Assembly: GCF_040807025.1 (NCBI RefSeq)
Contig: NC_090942.1
Span: 180,061,247-180,125,246 of the forward strand
Length of the DNA: 64,000 bases
Direction of reading: 5' to 3'
Source of the DNA: Struthio camelus
Lineage: Eukaryota > Chordata > Aves > Struthioniformes > Struthionidae
Shown here: positions 39,561 through 48,926 of the stretch, in pieces
Numbering within the stretch: position 1 is the stretch's first letter
Layout of the letters: each line of letters begins with the position of its first letter
Position numbers and translations under genes: made by a program
The notes under the pieces: model-generated
The model's input: the letters and a program-made list of their open reading frames with translations, nothing else
Database searches by the model: none
Told to the model about the DNA's origin: nothing

Positions 39561-41988
39561 GTTAATCAAATCTGACCAGGTTGGAGGCTTGCCACAAGAT
39601 CCTTTTCTTTGGGAGCACTTTCAACTATTTGGAGGACTTATTAAAAGGATATATATACTTAGGCATACTTTCCTGCAAGCAGAAGCATGATTTCTTTAAT
39701 CATTCACAGGACTATATGAACTTAAATCATTTGCAGAGCATTAGAAAGATAAAAAATACAAAGAAAAAGGGTCAAGAACCTGACCTAAAGATTAACCATT
39801 TTCATCTGTCTAACTAATACATAAAGCGAAAAGAACCACAGATACTTTCAAGCAAAATCTGGAAAACTATTCAAGATCTGTGAGTTTATGAATAATCTGG
39901 AGAAACTACAAGAAGTGAGCTAGTTCAGAAACATATTGTTCAATAAAAAAAATCTGTTTATCTTGCCATACAATAATCCAGAATTTGTCCTTTGCGTAAG
40001 TGGCATATATCAGGTGTGTTGCAGGGAAACATGAAGGTAAGAATGTCTGAAAACCTAAGTAAAATAAACTGTTTCGTCTTTTCACTTCATGCCAGGGAAA
40101 TCAATTTATTCATAAACTACATGTAGTAACAACAGCTACTTCTCTGAGGCAGCTTGTTTCGATGTAGCTCTTGCTTACTGCATATTTACAAAATATCTTA
40201 TTTATACTTGTGAATGTGATATAACCCAGAAGCCCATAAGAGTTTTCCGAATTTCATTTATATGATAGAGATGTGTTCATCCCTCTTCATTTATGAAATA
40301 ATAAGATGCTGGTCAAAAATCAATTAGTGATACCAAAGCTAATACACCTCTTAGTTGCAAAAAATGTTTATGTTCTCAAATGTGAAGAGATCAAGCAATG
40401 TTAAAATGCACATGCAAACCTCTCGAAGAAATATTGAAGAGTAGAGCCTTTATTTTTTTTAAAAAATCCAAAACTGTATTTCAGTTACTGACATACCCGA
40501 AATAACAAAGTCTAAATAACAAAGTCATAGCCTAAAATCATTTTTTAATTTTTTCTTTATAATTGCTTGCCAATTTGTATTGAAAAGCTGATAAAAAGCT
40601 ATACTGCTTTGTTGGGTGATGCTTAGTGATTCAGCGAGTGACTTCTGAAATATATTTGGAAAAACAGTTTTGTTACAATGCATTGTCTGTTATATTTCTC
40701 TAAGTAACAAAAATCATATTAAAAAAGCTATTCAACATAATTAAAATGAAAATAACTAAAAATCCATCAAGTATTCACATTAAATAATCAACTGAAATAT
40801 CAGTTCAGATTTTAAAATGTCTGAGTTATAATACACCAAGGAAGATATTCTATCCTCCTCAGCTTCCAAATAATCCTTAAGTTTCCCAATCAATTAAAAA
40901 GTATTAAATACAGAAAAAAATAACACATTGTCTATCACTGTACTCATTGACCAAAGCTATTTTGCAGGTACCTACCTACAGCCTTGAGAGCTTGCAACCG
41001 GGCAGTAAATAATCAGGGCTCAATACAGATGCTTTCCCATATAATGTCATAGGGTACACATTTCTGAAGTCTCTAAAATGATAAAAGTTTCATCTGTCCT
41101 ACAGAACCTGAAGATTTTTCTGCTTTTCTTCCTGCTCTTCTCCCAGATAGGACACACTCACTTAGACCGGCTCCTAGATAAAAATGAACTGTCTCTTCTG
41201 TTTGCTTTAGAAGGCCTTTTGTCTTTTTTTAGCAATGAATACCAAGAGCAAAATTGAGGCACTAGGGAGTTTGCAGTCCAGCTGTTGTGGCATAAATCAA
41301 TATTTAAAATGCACAGTAGCAATTTTCCCTTCCTTGAAAGTAGGACTTTATATCCTGAATTTCTTGTTCTGTTACATCCAGGACTTTATCAAAGGTACAG
41401 CACAAACCCTAATATTGGCTTGTAACTAGAAGTACTATTTCAGTGATAAATTAAACGAAATAGCACTAAAATTGTTGACTCACGTATGACTTCTGTGTTT
41501 CCCTGGAGGATTGTTCAAGCTATAGTGTTTCATGAATGAGGAGTTAAAATATTCCAGCTTGAGGGAAATAATTCCTTTAACTTTTTCTTCTCGCATTCAC
41601 CAAGGGCTAGAGTAACAAACTTTTGACAGCTCACGAGTGCAGGGGTAAAGCTGGCCAAAGCAGGGAATACCCTATGGAAAACAGTGTCTTTTTCATCATT
41701 TTCTAAGGAAAGATCTTATTCTAAAATACTGTTTTCTGAGGCACAGGTGGATTACAGGCATTCTGGATAGCATTTTCAGCTAGCAGGTGATAATATATGC
41801 AGTATACTTTGGGTACACTCTTCCTCTCCAGCTTTTCACCATGAAGCCGTTCATTCCGTAATTATGTCCCAGATGCACAGTACTCTTTGTGACACCCCTC
41901 CCAAGCGGGCAGATGTTCCTAAGCAGCTTTCTCTGTTGTGAAGGAGCCTCCCTTGGGTTTAGCACTGTCAGACTGCATTAAGAGCACA

Positions 41989-41996
41989 TATAAAAG
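41989..41996 (+). promoter_or_regulatory. Candidate distal TATA box upstream of KLHL1
   Basis: TATAAAAG within CATATAAAAGG is a near-consensus TATA box about 530 bases upstream of the proximal one. A transcript starting near 42020 would reach a good donor-like site (AAG|GTGAGA at 42269/42270). It could therefore be a separate non-coding first exon that splices into the leader, where acceptor-like sites such as TTCTTCGCAG end near 42791. This is inference only, since TATA-like strings are frequent in AT-rich DNA. Confidence 0.3.
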
Positions 41997-42518
41997 GTAA
42001 GAAGCAGATGTGTAGTGCTATTTCTGTTTGACACGCAGTGTCCCTCTACCCACTGCTTTCTACTGGTACAGCAACACTGAGCCAACAGGCTAATGAATGG
42101 AGCTTGTGGAATAAATCGTTAACCTGTAACCTCATCCAGCCAGCATGCAGTCTATTAAGTTTGCACTCTTATGATTCATGCTCTTTTGTTTACTGCTGCT
42201 GCTCCATTTGTTGTTTTGCTTTATTTTGCTCACAGTAGTATACAGCGGTCTCCAAACCAAAATAACAAGGTGAGAAGAGAGGGGAGGAGGGGCTATGAGA
42301 GACAATTAGGAACCTGCAGACTTACTTGCATGAGGAAGACTGAGGCACCTCTTTCTCCCCTCTGTCTCTTCACACTGAAGGCCTCAGTGCACATCTGCGT
42401 CACATGCAGGGGAGGGGGCTGCTTAGTGAGAGGCGCTGAGATAGATAGAAAATTGTACAGTGAGGACCTTGACAGCCTCACAGGCTTTTTTTTCCACCCC
42501 CCTCTCCTACGTACAGCA

Positions 42519-42526
42519 TATATAAA
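42519..42526 (+). promoter_or_regulatory. Candidate KLHL1 TATA box (proximal)
   Basis: The sequence is TATATAAA, inside CATATATAAAGGAC, at the upstream edge of the CpG island and 686 bases before the KLHL1 ATG. It is a strong TATA match on the coding strand. Combining a TATA box with a CpG island is less usual and fits a tissue-restricted gene. Placement and match are seen; use is inferred. Confidence 0.55.
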
Positions 42527-42586
42527 GGACCTCTGCTTTCTCTGTGTGCCAGCTCTCCGGCTTTGCTATCCCGGATAACTGCAGGC

Positions 42587-42601
42587 ATGGGACTCCCCTG
42601 A
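42587..42601 (+). other. Upstream ORF 1 in KLHL1 leader (4 codons)
   Basis: ATG GGA CTC CCC TGA is a four-residue uORF (MGLP) about 40 bases after the predicted transcription start. Its ATG has G at +4 and a C at -3 (AGGC before the ATG), so the context is moderate. Such minimal uORFs can reduce downstream initiation. It matters only if the proximal TATA box is used as predicted. Confidence 0.45.
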
Positions 42602-42609
42602 GAAAGGGG

Positions 42610-42693
42610 ATGGCAAGGCGGGAGGTGGAAAGTGCCTTTCAGGTGACTTTTGCCTCCCTAGCTGCACTCAGTCACGGAGCTGTAAGAGACTGA
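42610..42693 (+). other. Upstream ORF 2 in KLHL1 leader (27 codons)
   Basis: An ATG with G at -3 (GGGG before the ATG) and G at +4 opens a 27-codon frame ending in TGA at 42691-42693. That leaves more than 500 bases before the KLHL1 ATG with no further ATG, enough distance for ribosomes to reinitiate. The peptide is not recognised and need not be functional. Confidence 0.45.
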
Positions 42694-43211
42694 GGAAGAG
42701 CCACCTGCCTCCTCGTGTGGCTGCTCCTGCCGGGTCCTCTTCGGGCTGTAGCTCCTTTTCCCCCGGTTAATCAGATTAGCGCTTCTTCGCAGCTCCTCTC
42801 GCCCGCTCTTGCCTCGCAAGTGCCTGTCTCCCCTGAGAGGTGTCTCTCATTTCTGCCTCTCTCTCCTCCCCTTTCCACTGATCACCGAGCCATCCTCGTC
42901 AGCTCCGGGCACCTCTCTCGCTCGCATTTCTCCCTTCCCTCCTGAGCGTCTCTGCCTCCTCTCGGCTCTGTGCATCACTCCATCCATCCCTCCGTCCGCC
43001 CTCTCGCTCTCCGCGCCGGTGGGTGCGCGCATCTCTCTCCTCCTGCCGCCGACCGCCCCTCCTGCCCGAGCGGCGCAGCGCTGCCCGGAGGAGCCGCCGC
43101 CGGAGCGGGGCCGCCCGCCCGCCACCGCCGCCCGCCCCGGCTCGCCGCCGCCCGGCCCTGCCTGGCCGCCGCGCCTCCCGCCTCGGCCCGCGCCCTGCCC
43201 GCCGCGGCACC

Positions 43212-43726
43212 ATGTCCGGCTCCGGCAGGAAAGACTTCGACGTGAAGCACATCCTGCGCCTCCGCTGGAAACTGTTCAGCCACCCCTCGCCGGCGGGCGG
43301 CCCGGCGGGGGGCGGCTGCCTGCCGCCCGACAGCAGCTTCGAGCACTGGGGGCCCAGCCAGAGCCGCCTGCTCAAGAGCCAGGAGAGAGGCAGCGGCGCC
43401 TTCTGGAAGAAATCTGCCTCCTCCTCCTCCTCCTCCTCCTCCTCCGCCACCACCCCAGCCAGCCCGCCCAACGGGACGCTGCTGCCCGCCGGCCGCCGCG
43501 GGGGGCATGGGCTGGGGCAGCCGCCGCCGCCGCCCCGGACCGTCTTCTACGTGGAGTCCCTGGAGGAGGAGGAGGAGGAGGAGGAGGAGGAAGAGGAGGC
43601 GGCGCCCGGCGGGATGGAGGTCGCCCGGGAGCCCGAGAAGCCCCTGGCGCTGCCGGAGCGGCAGGAGGCGCCGGGGGGCTGCGCGGATGGCGGCAGCCCG
43701 GCAACAGGTGACACGGGCGGCAGCAG
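43212..43726 (+). CDS. KLHL1: KLHL1 exon 1 (coding part), N-terminal extension of kelch-like protein 1
   Basis: This is the first coding exon of kelch-like 1, a neuronal BTB-BACK-kelch protein of the cytoplasm that binds actin and is linked to neurite growth and calcium-channel regulation in mammals. The first 26 or so residues (starting [20 protein letters not shown]) match vertebrate KLHL1 as I remember it, as do the later [18 protein letters not shown] and FYVESLEEE blocks. The start ATG has A at -3 and is the first ATG after two short upstream ORFs. Residues 70-78 are nine serines, all TCC. Residues 118-129 are twelve glutamates, nearly all GAG, and longer than the short EEE I recall in human. 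The frame reaches a stop at 43728-43730, but a good donor (CAG|GTAGGG) lies at 43726/43727, giving 171 codons plus two bases (phase 2). An alternative donor CAG|GTGACA lies at 43707/43708 (phase 1). I prefer the first because the human protein seems to continue as far. The BTB, BACK and six kelch repeats are encoded downstream of this window. Confidence 0.93.
43419..43445 (+). repeat. (TCC)9 trinucleotide repeat coding Ser70-78
   Basis: Nine perfect TCC codons encode a serine run in KLHL1. A serine run at this place is also known in human KLHL1, so the position is old while the length is free to change. Pure codon use marks it as a young, unstable repeat. Confidence 0.95.
43563..43598 (+). 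repeat. (GAG)9-GAA-(GAG)2 repeat coding Glu118-129
   Basis: Nine GAG codons, one GAA and two GAG encode twelve glutamates just after the VESL residues of KLHL1. The human protein, from memory, has only about three glutamates here, so this looks like a lineage expansion. The GAG strand is complementary to the upstream TCC repeat. Confidence 0.92.
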
Positions 43727-43999
43727 GTAGGGGAAGGGCCGCGGGGCGCGGACCGGGGGGGGGGCGGGTCCCGTCGGGGCTGCGGCTGCGGTTTGGGGCG
43801 GGGGGAAAGTTTGCGTTGCGGGAGGAGAAGGACCGGGCTGGGGAGGGTAGATGCGGCTGTGCGACACGCGCGGGTCCGAGGTGCCCCGTGCGGCGTGGGG
43901 AGGGTCCCCGAGAGGGCAGGATCCCGCCCCGGGGGCCGGGCGGCCGCCCCCGCCGCCGAACTTCCTCCGAAGTTCATGGAAACGCTGCTGTGACATGGT

Positions 44000-46900
44000 G
44001 CTGTTATGACCGTCGTCGGGCGAAAGCGCACGGGTCGAAACGTCTGCTGTGCGGCAGCTGGGCAGCCAAGTTGTGTCACAGCCCCCTCTCCCCCCCCCCC
44101 CATAGAAAAATGGGAATTTGCTTTAACGAGTCGTGAACCTAAGAAGACGTAAGGACAAGGAAGTCTCTTCCAGTTGCCTGTGGTTTCAGAGGAAACTTTT
44201 TTTTTTTAATGTTCAGTTGTTTTTCCTTCTCAAATAAAAAAATGCAAATGAGAAGTGCAATTTTAAAATCACTAGAAGAGGGAAAAGTAACTAACAAGGA
44301 GGTTCTAGAAATGTTGTGATACAGATAATACGTCCTGAGGACAATAAACTCTTTATTGGTCTAACTCTGCTTCCCCTGTCTCACCACTATTACAATGATT
44401 TTAATTTTATTTCCCTTCTCATTTATTACTTTTCCATGGAAAGTAAATGTATAGTTTTATTTCTAAACAGAAAAGAAAGTCTTTCCACTCTTCTGTCATT
44501 ATTTGTTGTCTTTGAATTGCAAGGAAAACACATAACAGTCAATATTTTATTAGACAGAGAAAACACTGTGCATTTGCTAGGATTAATACAGCTGTAGACG
44601 CACATACATGTAACTTAAAGTATGTTAAGCATTTACTAAAACACCTTTCACCTATTTGCAATGCTTAATTGTTTTATCAGTGTAGTTCTTTTCATAGTAG
44701 CTACATTAAACAAATGCGGAATAGCTGATGCACAACTTAGTACTTTTTTTAAAGGAAGGGTCAGTGATGCTAAAGTTTTACTGAACATTGGTGGTTATTG
44801 TGAATCATAGCATAGGTACTTAACATGGGATTCAAGACAAATATTACCAAGATACACTATAAAGATAGACAAAAAACCTTATCTCTTCAAGGCTTCTAAA
44901 CTGAGTAGAAGAGGTTTAAAACTATGGTACAAATAAAATCTCATATAAATTTCATATTGGGTGCACCATTGCTCTTACAGTCTTCACAGATCTGCATACT
45001 GTTAAAAGCTTACTGAATTTTAATGGAGCTACTTAATTTACCCATAGGGGCTAAATTGCTACATTGAACTTGCTCATTACAAATGTACTGTAGTGTGTTT
45101 TTTTTAAATGTATTTATTCCATATTCTTCATTCATTACTACTGAAACAACACCTCTAATCAACAGTAGCTGTTACTATCTTGTTAAAGTCGTGTGCTAAA
45201 TTCATTTAAATTTAAAATAGGACAGGGAGATACTATTTTATTATTAATGACAATGTATCTTTTTGAAATGTGAAAATGTTTAAGATAGTTTTATAGTCCA
45301 AGCCCTTCCTTTCTCTTTTTCTTTCTAAGATATTTTAACTTCAATATGTCAATTTTGAGTGCTAAAGCATTCAATCGTTAGCTAAAGCTAAAGAGGTGGT
45401 CAAGTGTTGCACAAATTTCTGTGCTATTGCTTGGGTGTCTGATACCAGATTTCAGAAAAGCTGTGTGGTCCTACAATATTCTTATGCCCTAACACCTTAT
45501 TTCTCCTTCCTTCTGTAGAAATTACTCTTTTTATAAAAAGTGCAACTTGTTCACTTCACCATGACTGTAGGGTATATGATCTGCAGTTCAGTTCTGAATG
45601 ATAGCTACTACCAAATATGTAAACAGCCAAATATGTGGAACTTCTACCACGTAGGCATACATCAGCATGTTTGGTACAGTCAGTATAAAATCATTAACTC
45701 CTGGCTACCCCTTTGCATTTCGTGCTGTACATATTTTGAAACATGACTTACAACTACTCTAATATATTGAAGTGTTTGGAAAACAGCATTTTTGCTTTGT
45801 GAAAACACTGAGAAATCAACATTTGGATATGCTCCATCATACAACATATCCAAAATATTTCAAATTTTATAAATGGGAAATCCCGGGACAGTAATATCCA
45901 GTCACCTGGTGGGACAGTAACATGAGGAGGAGGTCAAGAAGAGGTTGTGAAGGCTTTGGTTTTATGATAAGGATTAATACATGTATTGTTATTTCTACCA
46001 TTGCTTTTTTGTACAAGTGTAAATGCCATTTTTCTTTTTCTTTGGCTTCTGCTTGGGACCCTTGCATCTGGTGTTTTTTTGGTAGCTCCCCTCTCCTTGA
46101 TGCAAGAGTTCTGTACTGGATTATTTTTTTATCCCATAGCATATACTCCTGTCCATTGTTACTTGCAGTGTATGTTACTTGCAGTCTGTTTTCACATCTA
46201 AGTTAAACACTTATCTGTTTGATCTGGAATTCTTTTAATAATCTGTGAAATATTATGGAATTTATTTAATGAGGGGTCATAAGATAGAGCGCCTGATTGA
46301 TTAATAAAAATTCCATTATACTCTGTTAATATGGTTTTGTATACTTCCAGATAATTCTACAGGTATTTGAAAGTAAGATTATTTGGACAATCCTACTGGC
46401 ATTAATAAGACTGAAGGGTTAGACTTTATGTATGTAAAGTCCTGCCATAATTATTCCACATTCTAATATTCCGTATTCTATGTGTAAAAAAATATTTTAC
46501 GGTGAATAATTAGTGTTAGAATACTATTTGTTTGAAATTGCTTGAAAGCTTGCATATCAAATTGGTTTGGAGCTTGCATGTCAAATTTTGAAATAACTGT
46601 AGTAGATAAACACAGATTCTATTTTGATCTTAATTATGTAAGAAAAAGCTCTTAGAAAAAAAATCTATATAATGAATTTGCAATTAAGATTTATAAATCA
46701 ACCAGGAAAAGCTTGGAAAAGACACATGTTAAGATTTTCTATACAGCCATCAGCTCCTGTGAATTTATGATGGACTTTTTCACATGATCATGTTAGCTTT
46801 TTCCATAGGACCCATTCATCAATACACAAAATGGATTCACTTAATAAGCAAAGTCGATAATTTCTTTCCTACTTGTTCTGTGAATGGTAGCATGCTTTTC

Positions 46901-47009
46901 CTGCTGTACACTATCTCAGCCTTGCCTGTGAAGACATAATTACTCATGAGCCCACAGGTCTGTTCATCACTACGCGCAGCGAGTGTAGTACCTCTCATCA
47001 ATACACGTG
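44000..47009. other. Intron 1 sequence, nothing recognised
   Basis: AT-rich intronic DNA after the CpG island. An imperfect 24-base tandem duplication (GCTTGCATATCAAATTGG / GCTTGCATGTCAAATTTT) is at about 46551-46590. No gene or named repeat. Confidence 0.6.
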
Positions 47010-47135
47010 AGTGCCTCACAAGCTATTCACGAGTTTATTTTCACAACAGCCCTGTTTTATAAATGGAGGAGTAAATCATAGAGAGATTAAAGAAAAAAAA
47101 AGATGAATTGCTGGTTTCAGAGCACAGAGCGTTTT
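47010..47135 (+). mobile_element. MIR-like SINE fragment
   Basis: The string TTTATTTTCACAACAGCCCTG...TAAATGGAGGAGTAAATCATAGAGAGATTAAAG resembles the core-to-tail part of MIR (CTCACAACAACCCTG...CAGATGAGGAAACTGAGGC...AGAGAGGTTAAG), with the middle shortened. MIR remnants are known but uncommon in birds, so this would be an old insertion shared among amniotes. Short and by eye only. Confidence 0.4.
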
Positions 47136-47403
47136 TCCCCTAGTTCTTTCTGTGTGCTCAGCTGCACCTGTAAATGTTCAGTACTTCTGCAAACTGGTCC
47201 CAGACTTCTCTGGCGGTGTGCAAGGGGAATGACGACGAACACATGACTTACTTAACATTTTGTTCAAGAGACAGCTTCAAGAAGGATATGCTAGATATGT
47301 GCAAACACAAAAAAAACACTGACAATACAGAAGTCTTTCATAAAACATATAAGTATTTGAAAATACAGCTTCTGAAAAAAGGTGGCAAACCCACCTACTA
47401 TTA

Positions 47404-47464
47404 TGGGTATAGGTATACTCATAGGTATAGGTATACTCTATATAGGTATACTATATGTATACGT
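47404..47464 (+). repeat. Short minisatellite of TATAGGTATAC-like units
   Basis: GGTATAGGTATACTC recurs with small changes four times or so in 61 bases. The units are imperfect and AT-rich. Confidence 0.8.
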
Positions 47465-48908
47465 ACTGTATAGCAGGAAGTGAAAGATCTGAGTCCTATG
47501 CCCTGCTGAAACAGAAGAGTTTCAAACTCATATCTTGCTGCACTAGAAAAAAGCATGAGGGAGGAGCGTTTTCTACTATTTCTATTTAATCTGTGTCACC
47601 AGGTAGTAAAAAATACAATGTTATTCGGGAGTCCAAAAGGTTAAAAAATGGGAACATAGTTTTGTAATTTGAACATAACCGAGCAATCAAGCTCCTAGTT
47701 TACAAGTCTCTACTTTAGAAACTATTTGTGTGTTTAAATTAAATAGTTATTTGATAAGAAACAATAGTAGTGGTCAAAGTAGAGTCAGAAACACAAAACT
47801 GTATTCTTAGGCTACAAAATCAAGATTCTCTACATAAACATATCTTTATTATTTCTGTCTTCTGACTCCACAAATCTTACATGTTGATACTTTTGGTGGC
47901 ATATTTTTTCCCACTTCCAAGTCTTCTTCCCCTTCTCTTAGCAACCAGCCACATTGTGGTTAGCATGCTGTTAACGATACTATGGTTTTGAAACCTGTCA
48001 GGATGAGGAAGAATTTCAGTGCAGATCTCTAATTTCCTGAGAAAATATTCTGACAATTTTATAAAATGCTTAAAACATCATCATCACAATTTACAGCTTA
48101 ATTTCTTGATACACTGTATATGGTAACTACTCTCAAGAGAGGACTCTGGGCCCTGGATTGTAAATAAATGGAGTTTTCTGCTTGCAGTCCTCAGTTAGTA
48201 CCTGAATTTAGGAAAAAAAGGGGAATCAAGACATATTCCCGTCTCTTTGTCCTGTCAGCTCTCACACCTTTAAGCGTCTTCCTACTGAACTGGCTATGGC
48301 CACCACTGTGAGGTGCTATCTTCTTGGTGTACCTAATTTAGGTATCAAAATATGAATTGTAGATTCTACTATGATAGCCAAATCCTAAAATTAGATACTA
48401 CAGATGTTAAGCTTACAGCTATCTATTTTCTTTTGACTTGCCTATTTCCATATAGAATGCTGTGTTAGGAATAGAATTTAATTTACTGCTTAAAGTAGAA
48501 TACAAAACACACAACTCTGCATTTCTAGACTGTACAGTCAGAAGAGAAGAATTCAGTTGTCTTCACTGTGAGACTGGTTTTCTAATAAATTATAACACTT
48601 TTTTTTATATGGTTACATAACTTATGTACTTTTGTAGTTATACTTTTAACAGCAATAGAGGCAGGCATCACAGACTTTTTCTCCACAGTTCTGATTTATT
48701 CTCAAAGCATGTGTGTTCTGTGCATGGCATGCAGAAGAATCTGGTTATAAAAACAGTGCGTGATCGTATAACTAAAGACTCTACGGTATATACCAGTGAG
48801 ATTAAATTATGGTTACAAGGACAAGAATAATGTAGTTTTTGAATTTCCTAACTCTGAAGTCTTTGACTTTGTAACTTTAAGAATAGCTTTTTTAATGTGG
48901 GGTTCAGT

Positions 48909-48926
48909 AAAAAAAAAAAAAAAAAA
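48909..48926 (+). repeat. A18 run followed by purine tract
   Basis: Poly-A followed by GGAAGAAAAAAGAAAAAAG to about 48950. I recognise no retrocopy body upstream, so it is reported only as low-complexity DNA. Confidence 0.85.

Larger units (their letters stand above)
34016..41980. other. Intergenic DNA upstream of KLHL1, few repeats
   Basis: Almost 8 kb with no recognisable transposon, only low-complexity tracts (36250, 38365, 39525). Being repeat-poor and next to a developmental-type promoter, it is where distal regulatory elements would be sought, but none can be named from sequence alone. No exon was recognised. Confidence 0.55.
42550..43211 (+). promoter_or_regulatory. KLHL1: KLHL1 5' UTR (estimated from the TATA box)
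   Basis: If transcription starts about 25-30 bases after the TATA box at 42519, the leader is about 660 bases. Its second half (about 42770-43020) is strongly pyrimidine-rich (runs of CTCT and CCTCC), then becomes GC-rich toward the ATG. Two uORFs lie near its 5' end, and I find no other ATG between them and the main start. The real 5' end cannot be fixed from sequence, and a leader intron is possible. Confidence 0.6.
42900..43990. promoter_or_regulatory. CpG island over KLHL1 5' end
   Basis: GC content and CpG density rise sharply against the surrounding AT-rich DNA, from the leader through exon 1 and about 260 bases into intron 1. The intronic flank has a G10 run at 43755-43764 and several GGGG blocks on the + strand, so G-quadruplexes are possible near the first donor. 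Boundaries are by eye. Confidence 0.85.

Noticed and set aside
39367..39690. 107-codon + frame with lysine run
   Set aside because: The lysines come from an A/G low-complexity tract; no other coding sign.
42193..42204. CTGCTGCTG as a possible SCA8-type repeat
   Set aside because: Only three units and not in the position of the ATXN8OS 3' exon. Ordinary chance occurrence.
42809..43711. 300-codon + frame over the KLHL1 5' end
   Set aside because: It overlaps the KLHL1 frame, is rich in Pro/Arg/Ala, and begins in the pyrimidine-rich leader. KLHL1 homology is in the other frame.
43507..44136. 209-codon + frame crossing exon 1 and intron 1
   Set aside because: Arginine-rich shadow of the GAG repeat in another frame, running through the splice donor.
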